A stretch of DNA of 64,000 bases from Halobacillus amylolyticus (GTDB lineage: Bacteria; Bacillota; Bacilli; Bacillales; Halobacillaceae): contig NZ_CP095075.1 of NCBI RefSeq assembly GCF_022921115.1, positions 1 through 64,000 on the forward strand, read 5' to 3'. Under the pieces are notes generated by a model, which made no database searches, was not told the DNA's origin, and saw only the letters and a list, made by a program, of their open reading frames with translations. A program made the translations under genes and the position numbers. Positions within the stretch are counted from its first letter, which is position 1; each line of letters starts with the position of its first letter. Shown here one piece after another: positions 1 through 8,748 of this stretch.

Positions 1-221
1 AAGTCAGTCGGGAAGAACTTCTCGTTTATTTAAAACAGTACCCTGATCCTTTTCTGAAAAAATTACCGATTGACTTTGGAATTACTCCAGCACTTATTTA
101 TGCGCCAGAAGAGCTTATTATTTATTCAGATCAATCGGGTGATGCGAAACTAGACCTTCTAACAAATTTATTTGAAGAAAAAGCAGTTTGGAAGCCATTA
201 GAAGAATTTCCTTTTAATTAG
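1..221 (+). CDS. ytxC: C-terminus of YtxC-like sporulation protein (partial)
   Basis: Open frame from base 3 to the TAG at 219-221, with its 5' part outside the window. The 72 visible residues end in EEFPFN. Identification rests mainly on position: in Bacillus subtilis ytxC, a gene of unknown biochemical role linked to sporulation, lies directly upstream of thrS. The visible tail has no diagnostic motif. The thrS promoter begins immediately after the stop codon. Confidence 0.6.
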   Translation, partial: VSREELLVYLKQYPDPFLKKLPIDFGITPALIYAPEELIIYSDQSGDAKLDLLTNLFEEKAVWKPLEEFPFN

Positions 222-223
222 GC

Positions 224-252
224 TTGCTTTCGTTCTTGTTTCCGGCTATAAT
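224..252 (+). promoter_or_regulatory. SigA promoter of the thrS T-box leader
   Basis: TTGCTT at 224-229 and a perfect TATAAT at 247-252 are separated by 17 bases, starting just after the ytxC stop. Transcription would start near 260 and run into the T-box leader. Confidence 0.8.
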
Positions 253-259
253 ACTTACA

Positions 260-533
260 TATTATATACTGCATTGATGAGGACAAGGACACTAATTGAC
301 GCTTGGATAGAGAAAGGAGTCATCGGCTGAAAACTCCTTCTTGACGGTTTAGTTGTTTACCACCTCTGAGCACTGTTTGTGAAAAAGTATGAGTAATAAA
401 CAGCGTTTGGTCCGCGTTAAGGATGTAATGAAGCCGCATGAATTTTTGCGGAAATGTTTGGGTGGAACCGCGAGTAATCACGCTCGTCCCTTTTGCTTTT
501 ATGAGCAGGAGGGGCGAGCGTTTTTTATTTTTT
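260..533 (+). promoter_or_regulatory. T-box riboswitch controlling thrS
   Basis: The leader carries the T-box core TGGGTGGAACCGCG at 459-472, which pairs with uncharged tRNA acceptor ends. It is followed by a terminator hairpin (arm CGCTCGTCCC at 481, arm GGGGCGAGCG at 511-520) and a run of T at 521-533. An ACC triplet (threonine codon) lies in the upstream region near 360 and may be the specifier, though I did not fold the RNA to prove that. By family knowledge, uncharged tRNA-Thr stabilises the antiterminator and switches thrS on. Confidence 0.9.
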
Positions 534-552
534 AAAAAAAGGAGTGGCAAAC

Positions 553-2499
553 ATGGCAGAAGCGATTCAAATTACTTTTCCTGATGGCAATAAGAAAGAG
601 TTTTCTAAAGGAACAACGGGAGAAGAAATTGCACATTCAATTTCTCCAGGTCTAAAAAAACAATCCCTAGCTATTAAATTGGATGGAGAAGACTATGATT
701 TAAGACGTCCCATTGAAAGGGATGGAGCGGTTGAGATTCTAACGTATAAAAATCCAGAAGGAATCGATATACTCCGTCATTCCACAGCACATCTAATGGC
801 ACAGGCGATTAAACGTTTGTACGGTGAGGTCAAGCTTGGTGTTGGCCCCGTTATAGAAAGTGGCTTTTACTATGACATCGATCTTGATGTATCGTTAACA
901 CCTGAGGACTTGCCTAAAATTGAGAAAGAAATGCAGCGAATCGTTGATGAGAATCTAGAAATTGAGCGGATCGAATTGTCTCGTGAAGAAGCGATTGAAA
1001 AATATAAGGAGCTTGGTGATGAGCTGAAGCTTGAGCTGATACAAGATATTCCTACAGGGGAGCCCCTGACGATTTATAAGCAGGGAGAATTTTTCGATCT
1101 TTGCCGTGGTGTTCACGTGCCACAAACGAGTAAAATTAAGATTTTTAAATTGTTGAACATCTCTGGAGCCTACTGGCGCGGGGATAGTGACAATAAGATG
1201 CTGCAGCGCATCTATGGCACAGCTTTTGAAAAGCAGGCACAGCTAGATGAGTATTTACATCTGTTAGAAGAAGCGAAAGAACGCGATCACCGTAAATTAG
1301 GGAAAGAGCTAGGATTGTTTACAGTCAATCAACAAGTTGGGCAAGGTCTGCCACTATGGCTGCCTAAAGGTGCGACGATTCGTCGTACTGTCGAGCGTTA
1401 CATCGTCGACACAGAAGAACGTTTAGGGTACGACCATGTTTATACACCAGTTCTTGGAAGTGTTGACTTGTACAAGAAGAGTGGACACTGGGATCATTAT
1501 AAGGACGATATGTTTCCGACACTGGAAATGGATAATGAGGACTTGGTGCTTCGTCCAATGAACTGCCCTCACCATATGATGGTCTATAAAAATGAGTTTT
1601 ACAGTTATCGTAACCTTCCAGTCCGTATTGCTGAACTGGGAACAATGCACCGTCATGAAATGTCCGGGGCGCTTGCTGGTTTGCAAAGAGTACGTGCGAT
1701 GACATTAAACGATGCACACATTTTTGCCCGTCCTGATCAATTAAAAGATGAGTTTAAACGTGTGGTTCGTCTCGTCCAAGAAGTTTATCGTGATTTTGGG
1801 ATTAACGATTACAGCTTCCGTTTATCTTATCGGGATCCAGAGGATAAAGAAAAATATGTTGATAATGACGAAATGTGGGAAAAAGCACAAGCAATGCTTA
1901 AAGAAACGATGGAAGATATGGAGCTTGATTATGTTGAAGCAGAAGGAGAAGCTGCGTTTTACGGGCCGAAGCTTGATGTTCAAGTGAAAACAGCGCTTGG
2001 TAAAGAAGAGACACTTTCTACTGTTCAGCTCGACTTCCACCTTCCAGAACGCTTTGACTTAACCTATGTGGGTGAAGATGGAAAAGACCATCGTCCTGTT
2101 GTCATTCACCGCGGTGTTGTTTCAACAATGGAACGTTTCGTTGCTTTCTTGATCGAAGAATATAAGGGAGCCTTCCCAACATGGCTTGCCCCTGTCCAGG
2201 CGAAGATTATCCCAGTTTCTGCAGAAGTCCATCTTGACTATGCGAAAAAGCTTGAAGATGAGTTGAGAGAAGCGGGGATTCGAGTAGAAGTCGATGAACG
2301 TAACGAGAAAATAGGCTATAAGATCCGTGAAGCTCAGACACAAAAGATCCCATTTCAGCTTGTAGTTGGTGATCGAGAAATTGAGGATCACGCTGTTAAT
2401 GTCCGTCGTTATGGAGAACAAAATTCGGAAACGAAAACTGTTGAAACATTTAAAGAAGAAATCAGAAATGAAATTGACTTAAAACTATTGAATAAATAA
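553..2499 (+). CDS. thrS: threonine--tRNA ligase
   Basis: Class II aminoacyl-tRNA synthetase charging tRNA-Thr in the cytoplasm; 648 residues, normal length. Domains in order: TGS domain (about 4-65), second additional/editing domain with [10 protein letters not shown] (about 75-240), catalytic core with MNCPHHMM near 336 (zinc-binding Cys) and [11 protein letters not shown] (motif 2 region), and a C-terminal anticodon-binding domain ending the protein. The frame can open earlier at a GTG at 544, but the GGAG at 541-544 sits 8 bases before ATG 553, so 553 is chosen. It is expressed from the T-box leader upstream and closed by a strong hairpin terminator. Confidence 0.97.
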   Translation: MAEAIQITFPDGNKKEFSKGTTGEEIAHSISPGLKKQSLAIKLDGEDYDLRRPIERDGAVEILTYKNPEGIDILRHSTAHLMAQAIKRLYGEVKLGVGPVIESGFYYDIDLDVSLTPEDLPKIEKEMQRIVDENLEIERIELSREEAIEKYKELGDELKLELIQDIPTGEPLTIYKQGEFFDLCRGVHVPQTSKIKIFKLLNISGAYWRGDSDNKMLQRIYGTAFEKQAQLDEYLHLLEEAKERDHRKLGKELGLFTVNQQVGQGLPLWLPKGATIRRTVERYIVDTEERLGYDHVYTPVLGSVDLYKKSGHWDHYKDDMFPTLEMDNEDLVLRPMNCPHHMMVYKNEFYSYRNLPVRIAELGTMHRHEMSGALAGLQRVRAMTLNDAHIFARPDQLKDEFKRVVRLVQEVYRDFGINDYSFRLSYRDPEDKEKYVDNDEMWEKAQAMLKETMEDMELDYVEAEGEAAFYGPKLDVQVKTALGKEETLSTVQLDFHLPERFDLTYVGEDGKDHRPVVIHRGVVSTMERFVAFLIEEYKGAFPTWLAPVQAKIIPVSAEVHLDYAKKLEDELREAGIRVEVDERNEKIGYKIREAQTQKIPFQLVVGDREIEDHAVNVRRYGEQNSETKTVETFKEEIRNEIDLKLLNK

Positions 2500-2504
2500 A
2501 AGAG

Positions 2505-2538
2505 AAAAAGGATGACCTCCCTTTTGGTCACCCTTTTT
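2505..2538 (+). terminator. Rho-independent terminator after thrS
   Basis: Hairpin AAAAAGGATGACC / GGTCACCCTTTTT with a TCCCTTTT loop, ending in a T run, just after the thrS stop codon. Confidence 0.9.
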
Positions 2539-2610
2539 CCATTTTTCTCTTGATTATTTTGATAAACTCTTATACTCTATATTGAGAGACGATGAACATG
2601 TAGTTTGTTA

Positions 2611-2640
2611 TTGACATAAGATATGCAGGCATGCTATTAT
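2611..2640 (+). promoter_or_regulatory. SigA promoter of infC-rpmI-rplT
   Basis: Perfect TTGACA at 2611-2616, an 18-base spacer, and TATTAT at 2635-2640 preceded by TG one base upstream (extended -10). Confidence 0.85.
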
Positions 2641-2649
2641 TATTTAGGT

Positions 2650-2792
2650 AACTGAATGAACGGATCTGAGACAAGAAGAAGCACCCGCTTCTCACCTGAT
2701 CGACGCGATGAGCAGTTGGCAGGTTATTTATCCTTTGTATTCTATAAGGGAAACGTGTGGGTGCAGTATGTGCACCGACACTTTTTTTATGG
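2650..2792 (+). promoter_or_regulatory. L20-type autoregulatory leader of the infC operon
   Basis: About 200 bases separate promoter and infC. The leader holds complementary segments (GCACCCGC near 2680; GTGGGTGC near 2756) and ends in a hairpin GTGTGGGTGCA / TGTGCACCGACAC followed by seven T at 2781-2789. In Bacillus this leader is known to be bound by ribosomal protein L20, which promotes premature termination. Assignment is by position and hairpin pattern. Confidence 0.8.
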
Positions 2793-2858
2793 ATTCAAAA
2801 CCACTTGTCGATGACGGATCTTATATAAGTTTCTAAAATATCTTGGAGGTGGCTGACT

Positions 2859-3377
2859 ATTAGCAAGGATAACATGAATGTTAATGAGAAAATTCGCGCA
2901 CGTGAAGTAAGACTCATTGATGTAAACGGTGAGCAGCTCGGAGTTAAATCTCGTAATGAAGCACTTGACATTGCGACAAATGCCAATCTTGACCTTGTCA
3001 TGGTTGCTCCGAATGCGAAGCCTCCGGTTTGCCGAATCATGGATTATGGTAAGTACCGTTACGAGCAGCAGAAGAAAGAAAAAGAAGCTCGTAAGAATCA
3101 AACGATTATCAAGCTCAAAGAAGTTCGTTTAAGCCCGGGAATTGAAGAGCATGACTTCAACACGAAGTTACGCAATGCTCGTAAATTCTTAACAAAAGGC
3201 GATAAAGTGAAAGCATCTGTCCGTTTCCGCGGTCGTGCGATCACTCACAAAGAACTTGGACAAAAAGTTCTTGAACGTCTCGCTGAAGAGTGCCAGGACG
3301 TCGCTACCATTGAGACCAAACCAAAAATGGAAGGTCGTAATATGTTTATGATGCTTGCTCCTCTTGCGGAGAAGTAA
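2859..3377 (+). CDS. infC: translation initiation factor IF-3 (ATT start)
   Basis: Binds the 30S subunit, prevents subunit joining and proofreads start-codon choice. The product is about 172 residues starting [13 protein letters not shown], with N- and C-terminal IF3 domains joined by the lysine-rich linker ([13 protein letters not shown]). An ATG lies at 2874, but a strong SD (TTGGAGGTGG at 2844-2852) and homology with the Bacillus N-terminus ([17 protein letters not shown]) point to the in-frame ATT at 2859. A rare start codon is typical of infC genes and is thought to allow autoregulation, because IF-3 discriminates against it. First gene of the infC-rpmI-rplT operon. Confidence 0.93.
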   Translation: MSKDNMNVNEKIRAREVRLIDVNGEQLGVKSRNEALDIATNANLDLVMVAPNAKPPVCRIMDYGKYRYEQQKKEKEARKNQTIIKLKEVRLSPGIEEHDFNTKLRNARKFLTKGDKVKASVRFRGRAITHKELGQKVLERLAEECQDVATIETKPKMEGRNMFMMLAPLAEK

Positions 3378-3405
3378 GTAGAATCAGTAAAAGGAGGAAA
3401 TTGTC

Positions 3406-3603
3406 ATGCCTAAAATGAAAACCCACAAAGGTTCTCAAAAACGTTTCAAGAAAACAGGTAGTGGAAAGGTGAAGCGTTCCCACGCGTTCACAAGCCACTT
3501 ATTTGCCAATAAATCTACGAAGCAAAAACGTAAATTACGTAAGGCTACATTGGTATCTGCCGGAGACTTCCGTCGTATCAAGCACATGCTTCCGAAAAAA
3601 TAA
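3406..3603 (+). CDS. rpmI: 50S ribosomal protein L35
   Basis: Small basic ribosomal protein of 65 residues starting [21 protein letters not shown], a signature of L35. SD AAAGGAGGAAATTGTC precedes the ATG. It lies 28 bases after infC and 34 before rplT in the conserved translation operon. Confidence 0.97.
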   Translation: MPKMKTHKGSQKRFKKTGSGKVKRSHAFTSHLFANKSTKQKRKLRKATLVSAGDFRRIKHMLPKK

Positions 3604-3637
3604 TAACGAATCAAGATTCATATAGGAGGGAATTCCA

Positions 3638-3994
3638 ATGCCACGAGTTAAAGGTGGAACAGTGACACGTAAACGTCGTAATCGTGTCCTTAAACTAGCA
3701 AAAGGTTATTATGGTTCAAAGCACGCTCTATTCAAAACTGCAAAACAACAAGTAATGAAATCAGGTCAGTATGCATACCGTGACCGTCGTCAGAAAAAAC
3801 GTGACTTCCGCAAACTTTGGATTGCGCGTATTAATGCGGCAGCACGTATGAATGATATTTCTTACAGCCGACTTATGCATGGGCTTAAACTTGCGGGTGT
3901 AGAAGTAAACCGTAAAATGCTTGCAGACCTTGCTGTCAACGATGAAAAAGGGTTCTCAAGCCTAGCAGATCAAGCAAAATCAGCTCTTAAATAA
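3638..3994 (+). CDS. rplT: 50S ribosomal protein L20
   Basis: 118 residues, nearly all-basic N-terminus ([20 protein letters not shown]), the normal size for L20. It binds 23S rRNA early in 50S assembly and, in Bacillus, also represses its own operon through the leader upstream of infC. SD ATAGGAGGG precedes the start. Last gene before the terminator at 4067. Confidence 0.97.
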   Translation: MPRVKGGTVTRKRRNRVLKLAKGYYGSKHALFKTAKQQVMKSGQYAYRDRRQKKRDFRKLWIARINAAARMNDISYSRLMHGLKLAGVEVNRKMLADLAVNDEKGFSSLADQAKSALK

Positions 3995-4066
3995 AAAGAT
4001 CAAGTTCTCTGGAAACACGAGATGTTACTGAGTTGCTCTTTCTTGCTCTTGACTCTATATATAGTT

Positions 4067-4103
4067 AAAAAACCATTTCCGATCGGTAGGAAATGGTTTT
4101 TTT
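4067..4103 (+). terminator. Terminator after rplT
   Basis: AAAAAACCATTTCC / GGAAATGGTTTTTTT, 12-bp stem with an 8-base loop and T run. It lies only 19 bases before ysdA and may also give partial read-through. Confidence 0.9.
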
Positions 4104-4121
4104 GATTTCGGAGGTACTAGT

Positions 4122-4406
4122 ATGGAAGTAATCGTATATGTTGTTTTAGGTGGGAGCTTTTTTTGCAATATCGCACTTTTCTTTTTAATGGGGTATGACA
4201 AAAGTAAGGCGAGAAAAGGGCAGTGGCGGGTGAAAGAAAAACACTTGTGGTTATTTGCTTTACTTGGAGGATCTTTAGGAGGGGTAGTGGGCATGCGAAC
4301 TTTCCGCCACAAGACAAAACATGCCCGCTTCAGATTCGGTTGGCCCGTGCTAGCTTTCTTACAGGTTGCATCTCTACTGACACTTGTGTGGTTCTATTTC
4401 CGATAA
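4122..4406 (+). CDS. ysdA: DUF1294 membrane protein YsdA
   Basis: 94 residues with hydrophobic segments at about 4-24, 42-58 and 74-92, and the DUF1294 signature GYDKSKAR...W..KEK.L..FALLGGSLGG. Function unknown. The position directly after rplT matches B. subtilis ysdA. SD CGGAGG lies upstream of the ATG. Confidence 0.85.
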   Translation: MEVIVYVVLGGSFFCNIALFFLMGYDKSKARKGQWRVKEKHLWLFALLGGSLGGVVGMRTFRHKTKHARFRFGWPVLAFLQVASLLTLVWFYFR

Positions 4407-4441
4407 TCCTGTCATATCCTGTAGGCAGGGAGGCGAAGTGG

Positions 4442-5011
4442 ATGGCCGAGACATCAACTGCCGTTCTGGCATGGGTAGAACATCAAGGAGTATGGGCACC
4501 GCTTTTATTTATTGGTATTCATTTGTTGCGACCCTTGTTATTTTTGCCGGTGATGCTCGTTTGTATAACGGGTGGTTTGCTTTTCGGGCCAGTTGCTGGC
4601 ACTGCCTATTCAGTAATTGGAACCCTGTTGTCCAGTTTAATTTTTTACCGTATGATTCGTTTTGTTCCCTTTGGGCTGAAAAAAATGCAGGCTATCTATC
4701 AAAAGTGGAATAAGCGAAGATCGCAACTAACGGTGAGGCAAGTTGCCATTCTAAGGTTAATTCCTTTTATCCATTTTCACCTGTTATCGTATTGCCTGAT
4801 TGAAATGAGTACAGATTTTAAAGATTATACGAAATCATCATTGCTGGCAAACTTTCCTTTGGCTGTCGTGTACACTTCTGTAGGACAGTGGATCACCTTG
4901 TTATCCATTCCGATGTTACTGGTATTATCAGGGGTTCTTGCATGGGCTTGTTATATGGTAAGAAAAAAATATGAAGTTATGATTTGGCAGGATTTTTTCC
5001 AGCCAAGCTAA
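4442..5011 (+). CDS. TVP38/TMEM64 (VTT domain) family membrane protein
   Basis: 189 residues with about five hydrophobic segments and the VTT-domain core (LFLPVMLVCITGGLLFGP.AG..YS.IG). Members are DedA-like membrane proteins associated with lipid handling; the substrate is unknown. The frame is open from 4223, but that stretch overlaps ysdA out of frame. GGGAGG at 4428-4433 lies 8 bases before ATG 4442, so the shorter form is chosen. A bidirectional terminator starts at its stop codon. Confidence 0.8.
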   Translation: MAETSTAVLAWVEHQGVWAPLLFIGIHLLRPLLFLPVMLVCITGGLLFGPVAGTAYSVIGTLLSSLIFYRMIRFVPFGLKKMQAIYQKWNKRRSQLTVRQVAILRLIPFIHFHLLSYCLIEMSTDFKDYTKSSLLANFPLAVVYTSVGQWITLLSIPMLLVLSGVLAWACYMVRKKYEVMIWQDFFQPS

Positions 5012-5056
5012 AAAACAAGTTCAGTTCCTTGAATTCCGGGACCTGAACTTGTTTTT
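5011..5056. terminator. Bidirectional terminator between VTT gene and ysdB
   Basis: AAAAACAAGTTCAG at 5011-5024 pairs with CTGAACTTGTTTTT at 5043-5056, 14 bp perfect. A-rich and T-rich flanks serve both the plus-strand gene and minus-strand ysdB. Confidence 0.88.
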
Positions 5057-5077
5057 ATAGACTCAAATAGCTGATTT

Positions 5078-5479
5078 TCACAAATCGTCATCAATTGGCT
5101 GGATATTCAAACGGTTAATCGGGTATTTCCATTCAATCTTGGCATAAGGATACCTCATTAATACTTGCTCTTCAAGAAAGTATAAGTCATTTCTCTCAAG
5201 TCCCTTTAACTTTTCCGGGTGATGAGCGGAGATGCTTATATTGACGACTTCAAAAGCCTCCTCTGTTGTACCGAGATACTTTTCACCTTCGAAGACCAGT
5301 CCTCTGTAAGTAATTAAAAAATTCTGTTTCGTATTTTTCATTGCGTCGTGAAAATAAAATTCCTGTTTATTCCGGGCATGGTCAAGTTTTCGCCTTGGAT
5401 TGATAATAAACTTGTAGATTGTGTAAATAATGAAGAGTACAGCTATAATTAAGAGTAACCGAAATAGTATAATAATCAT
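5078..5479 (-). CDS. ysdB: YsdB-like sigma-W-type membrane-anchored protein
   Basis: 133 residues: one N-terminal transmembrane segment (about 3-24, MIIILFRLLLIIAVLFIIY) and a cytoplasmic domain. It matches YsdB in size, topology and position (convergent with ysdA, next to ysdC). In B. subtilis ysdB belongs to the SigW cell-envelope stress regulon; function otherwise unknown. No SigW promoter was confirmed here. Confidence 0.75.
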   Translation of the reverse strand: MIIILFRLLLIIAVLFIIYTIYKFIINPRRKLDHARNKQEFYFHDAMKNTKQNFLITYRGLVFEGEKYLGTTEEAFEVVNISISAHHPEKLKGLERNDLYFLEEQVLMRYPYAKIEWKYPINRLNIQPIDDDL

Positions 5480-5588
5480 GGTTATCGTCTCCCTGTGATC
5501 GGTTGTTAGCTCATTTACGTTTTATAGTGCCGTAACGTTTCAAAAAATGATACATTTATATAGAAGAACTTTAACTAGGAGGACAAAC

Positions 5589-6071
5589 ATGAATTGGGAA
5601 CCTTTTTATCACATGCAGCAGCAACTTGACAAACATATTGAATCGACACACAACCTCGAAGCTGTAGATATCGTTGATAATAAAATATTAGCGCTCTTGG
5701 TGGAAATTGGTGAATTAGCTAATGAAACGCGCTGTTTTAAATTTTGGAGCAAAAAAACGGCGAGTTCAAAAAACATTGTGCTTGAGGAATATGTAGATGG
5801 TTTGCACTTTATCTTATCCCTCGGTCTTGATCTTGGCATTCGCTATCAGACATCAACACTTAATGATGTCACAAACGAAACACAAGCTTTCCTTACTATT
5901 TTCACAACTGTCGAGAATTTTAAACGTAAAAAGGATCAAGCAAGCTATACCGAGTTGTTTACTGCCTTTTTATCCCTTGGAGAAATACTTGGATTCCAGG
6001 AAGAGGAATTACAAGAGGCTTATAAGCGTAAGAATGAAGTGAACTTTAAGAGGCAAGATGAAGGATATTAG
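5589..6071 (+). CDS. dimeric all-alpha dUTP diphosphatase
   Basis: 160 residues of the MazG-like all-alpha NTP pyrophosphatase superfamily. The metal-binding acidic motifs are visible: VEIGELANE (E-x2-E) and LEEYVDGLHF (E-x3-D). The family hydrolyses dUTP to dUMP, keeping uracil out of DNA and feeding dTMP synthesis. The ATG at 5589 has a clean SD (TAGGAGGACAAAC); the longer frame from 5547 lacks one. It is a single-gene unit between divergent ysdB and ysdC. Confidence 0.85.
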   Translation: MNWEPFYHMQQQLDKHIESTHNLEAVDIVDNKILALLVEIGELANETRCFKFWSKKTASSKNIVLEEYVDGLHFILSLGLDLGIRYQTSTLNDVTNETQAFLTIFTTVENFKRKKDQASYTELFTAFLSLGEILGFQEEELQEAYKRKNEVNFKRQDEGY

Positions 6072-6081
6072 ACGTAATTTT

Positions 6082-6110
6082 TTGTTAATTCATAATAAAA
6101 CCTATATAAT
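6082..6110 (+). promoter_or_regulatory. SigA promoter of ysdC
   Basis: TTGTTA at 6082-6087, a 17-base spacer, TATAAT at 6105-6110, 35 bases before the ysdC start. Confidence 0.75.
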
Positions 6111-6145
6111 AGGGAATAGTGAGTAAAAAGGAGGAAATGTTACAT

Positions 6146-7231
6146 ATGGCTAAAAAAGATGAAACTTTGGTAATGCTTCAAGATTTAACTGATGCAAATG
6201 GGATACCAGGAAATGAAAGAGAACCCCGTGATGTCATGAAAAGGTACATTACTCCCTATGCTGACGAGGTGTACACAGATAATCTCGGAAGCTTAGTTGC
6301 TAAAAAGACAGGCAACAAAAAAGGTCCGAAAGTAATGGTTGCCGGTCACCTTGATGAAGTAGGCTTCATGGTAACACGTATCGATGACAATGGCTATATT
6401 TACTTCCAACCTGTTGGTGGCTGGTGGAGTCAGGTTATGCTAGCCCAAAGAGTGACCATCATGACTCGAAAGGGCAACTTGACTGGAATTATCGGTTCGA
6501 AGCCTCCACACATTTTACCAGCAGACCAGCGTAAGAAGGCTATCGACATTAAAGATATGTTTATTGACATTGGCGCATCCAGCAAAGAAGAAGCGAGTGA
6601 ATTTGGAGTTGTACCTGGGGATTCCATCGTCCCTTACTTTGAGTTTACACAAATGAAAAACGAAAAAATGTTACTTGCTAAAGCATGGGACAACCGAATT
6701 GGCTGTGCCATCGCAATTGAAGTATTAAAGCGTCTAAAATCTGAGAAGCATCCAAATATCGTCTATGGTGTTGGTACAGTTCAAGAAGAAGTGGGTCTTC
6801 GAGGTGCACGTACCTCCGCACATTTAATCAATCCTGATATCGCTTTTGGGGTAGATGTTGGGATTGCTGGTGATACACCTGGTGTTTCTGACCGTGATGC
6901 TTCAAGCAAAATGGGGGAAGGCCCGCAAATTATTCTATATGATGCTTCAATGGTGTCACATAAAGGATTACGTGACTTTGTCGTTGAAACAGCGGATGAA
7001 AACACGATTCCTTACCAGTTTGCTTCCATAGCCGGCGGCGGAACAGATTCCGGAGCCATTCATTTAAGCCATGATGGTGTACCGGCCCTGTCCATTACGA
7101 TTGCCACACGCTACATTCATTCACATGCAGCGATGCTTCACCGTAATGATTTTGAAAATGCCGTAAACTTAATCGTAGAAGTAATTAAGAATCTGGATGA
7201 TAAAAAAGTAAAAGAAATTACTTTCGACTAG
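6146..7231 (+). CDS. ysdC: M42 family metallo-aminopeptidase YsdC
   Basis: 361 residues. Cytosolic di-metal aminopeptidase of the M42/endoglucanase-M family that forms large tetrahedral particles in relatives. Metal and catalytic residues are in place: GHLDEVGF (His, Asp), KAWDNRIG (bridging Asp), [11 protein letters not shown] (catalytic Glu and metal Glu), and a late [15 protein letters not shown] 6146 lies 11 bases after GGAGG; an in-frame ATG at 6137 is too close to the SD. Followed by a bidirectional terminator shared with sspI. Confidence 0.9.
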   Translation: MAKKDETLVMLQDLTDANGIPGNEREPRDVMKRYITPYADEVYTDNLGSLVAKKTGNKKGPKVMVAGHLDEVGFMVTRIDDNGYIYFQPVGGWWSQVMLAQRVTIMTRKGNLTGIIGSKPPHILPADQRKKAIDIKDMFIDIGASSKEEASEFGVVPGDSIVPYFEFTQMKNEKMLLAKAWDNRIGCAIAIEVLKRLKSEKHPNIVYGVGTVQEEVGLRGARTSAHLINPDIAFGVDVGIAGDTPGVSDRDASSKMGEGPQIILYDASMVSHKGLRDFVVETADENTIPYQFASIAGGGTDSGAIHLSHDGVPALSITIATRYIHSHAAMLHRNDFENAVNLIVEVIKNLDDKKVKEITFD

Positions 7232-7244
7232 GTAAAGCCTAAAG

Positions 7245-7274
7245 AAAAAAGCCATCCCTCAAGGGGTGGCTTTT
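7245..7274. terminator. Bidirectional terminator between ysdC and sspI
   Basis: AAAAAAGCCATCCC / GGGGTGGCTTTT with a TCAA loop. It ends at the sspI stop codon. Confidence 0.85.
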
Positions 7275-7275
7275 C

Positions 7276-7494
7276 CTATGCTTGCTTATTTTGTAAGCTT
7301 TGCTCAAGAGTTTCAAGCATCTCTTGTTTATCTTGTTCATTGGCCTCTTTCCAAATCATCTCGAATAAAACACCAAGTCCAGGGAGCATTTTTTCTTCTC
7401 CATTTTGAACAGCATCAACAATTGTAGCTTCAAGTTGTTCAGTGTTGTGACCCGAAACATTGGAAAGGATTGCTTTTCTTAAGTTTAAATCCAT
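7276..7494 (-). CDS. sspI: small acid-soluble spore protein SspI
   Basis: 72 residues starting [17 protein letters not shown], the conserved SspI N-terminus. A minor forespore-made acid-soluble spore protein, which shows the host makes endospores. It lies convergent with ysdC and divergent from ysgA, as in B. subtilis. By family knowledge it is expressed in the forespore under SigG; I did not find a confident SigG promoter by eye. Confidence 0.92.
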   Translation of the reverse strand: MDLNLRKAILSNVSGHNTEQLEATIVDAVQNGEEKMLPGLGVLFEMIWKEANEQDKQEMLETLEQSLQNKQA

Positions 7495-7682
7495 TTTCTG
7501 ATAACCTCCACTTTGGAATTATGTTTAGTTTGACCAAATGTGAATAAGCTATGTATGATAATAAAGAAATCTATATGATAAGGATCATTCAAAAAGCTAT
7601 CGAATGATAAGTAAAGAATCCTTTCGTGGCTTGTTTTATCGATGTGTTAACTCGTTGAATACGTACTAAAAAGGGGAGCTTT

Positions 7683-8420
7683 ATGCTTACGTCAGTCAAT
7701 AACCCAAAGGTGAAAGAGTGGAAAAAGCTACATAAACGGAAATATAGAGATAAAAGTGGAACCTTTTTGGTCGAAGGTCTCCATTTAGTCGAAGAAGTTT
7801 TAAAAAGTGAATGGAAGGTTCTTGAAATTTTGATTAGGGATGGAGAAAACTTTGATTTGAAATTAAATGAACAGGTTACAATTGTTAATGAGCAAGTGTT
7901 TAATGCTGTTTCACAAACGCAAACACCACAAGGTATTGCTGCAGTCGTTGAACGTAAAACGAATCAGTATCAACCAGCAGCACTTACTTTGCTGGTTGAT
8001 TCTGTCCAAGATCCTGGGAATTTAGGGACACTAATTCGTACGGCAGACGCTGCTGGATTTGATCATGTTGTCATCGGAGAAGGTTCTGTGGATCCCTTTA
8101 ATGAAAAGACGGTTCGTTCAACGCAAGGATCGTTGTTTCATATTCCTGTTTTTCAGGGAAATCTTGAAAGCTTTGTAGATAAGCTAAAAGCAACAGGAGT
8201 GACAGTGCTTGCATCTGCACTTGAGAAAAATGCCACACCTTATAAGCAGCTTTCTAAGCATGATCGCACGGCTTTAATCGTCGGTAATGAAGGCCAGGGA
8301 ATTCGAGGAGAGTTGTTATCCTATGCTGACCAACGGGTGTATATACCGATTTATGGTCAGGCAGAATCTTTAAACGTGGCGATTGCTGCGGCTATTTTAA
8401 TGTATCATCTAAAAGAATAG
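7683..8420 (+). CDS. ysgA: TrmH/SpoU family RNA 2'-O-methyltransferase (YsgA)
   Basis: 245 residues. N-terminal substrate-binding domain (about 5-90) and a C-terminal SPOUT domain with the three family motifs: DPGNLGTLIRTADAAG (motif 1), LIVGNEGQGI (motif 2) and IPIYGQAESLNVAIAAAILMY (motif 3, SAM-binding knot). Probable rRNA methyltransferase using S-adenosylmethionine; the exact nucleotide target is not deducible. SD AAAGGGGAG precedes ATG 7683. It lies just upstream of the pheST T-box leader as in B. subtilis. Confidence 0.9.
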   Translation: MLTSVNNPKVKEWKKLHKRKYRDKSGTFLVEGLHLVEEVLKSEWKVLEILIRDGENFDLKLNEQVTIVNEQVFNAVSQTQTPQGIAAVVERKTNQYQPAALTLLVDSVQDPGNLGTLIRTADAAGFDHVVIGEGSVDPFNEKTVRSTQGSLFHIPVFQGNLESFVDKLKATGVTVLASALEKNATPYKQLSKHDRTALIVGNEGQGIRGELLSYADQRVYIPIYGQAESLNVAIAAAILMYHLKE

Positions 8421-8422
8421 GC

Positions 8423-8451
8423 TTGCATATCTGAATTACTTTCTCTATAAT
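8423..8451 (+). promoter_or_regulatory. SigA promoter of the pheST T-box leader
   Basis: TTGCAT at 8423-8428, 17-base spacer, TATAAT at 8446-8451, only two bases after the ysgA stop. Same layout as the thrS leader promoter. Confidence 0.8.
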
Positions 8452-8457
8452 TAATGA

Positions 8458-8720
8458 ACAGTTATATAGTGAATAGCGAGGAAAGAGCAAAGTAAATGGT
8501 TGCACCATCGATTGAGGGAGGAAATGCCTTGGACTGAAAGTATTTCTATCGTGGCAGCCGTTGAAATTTCACTCTTGAGCTGACATCCTTTATGGGGGTG
8601 TTCCGGATTCTTATCCGTTATCTAAATCTTGAGTGGGCACAGGCAGTGTGTCAACAAGGGTGGTATCGCGAAACGATTAGACAAGTCTCGTCCCTTTTTT
8701 TTAGGGGGCGGGGCTTTTTT
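8458..8720 (+). promoter_or_regulatory. T-box riboswitch controlling pheST
   Basis: T-box core AAGGGTGGTATCGCG at 8656-8670, then a terminator hairpin (AAGTCTCGTCCC / GGGGGCGGGGCTT) and a T run near 8714-8726. A TTC triplet (Phe) occurs in the leader near 8545 within GTATTTCTA and may be the specifier. By family knowledge, uncharged tRNA-Phe promotes read-through. Confidence 0.9.
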
Positions 8721-8748
8721 TATTTTTGACTTTGAAGGAGGAGCATTA

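Noticed and set aside
1364-1717. Minus-strand open frames inside thrS and other large genes
   Set aside because: They lack SD sequences and lie opposite strongly conserved coding sequence.
4223-4441. Long N-terminal extension of the VTT membrane protein
   Set aside because: It overlaps ysdA in another frame; a good SD precedes ATG 4442.
8629-8748. Extended N-terminus of PheS through the T-box
   Set aside because: This is the leader RNA; the SD and known protein start are at 8749.
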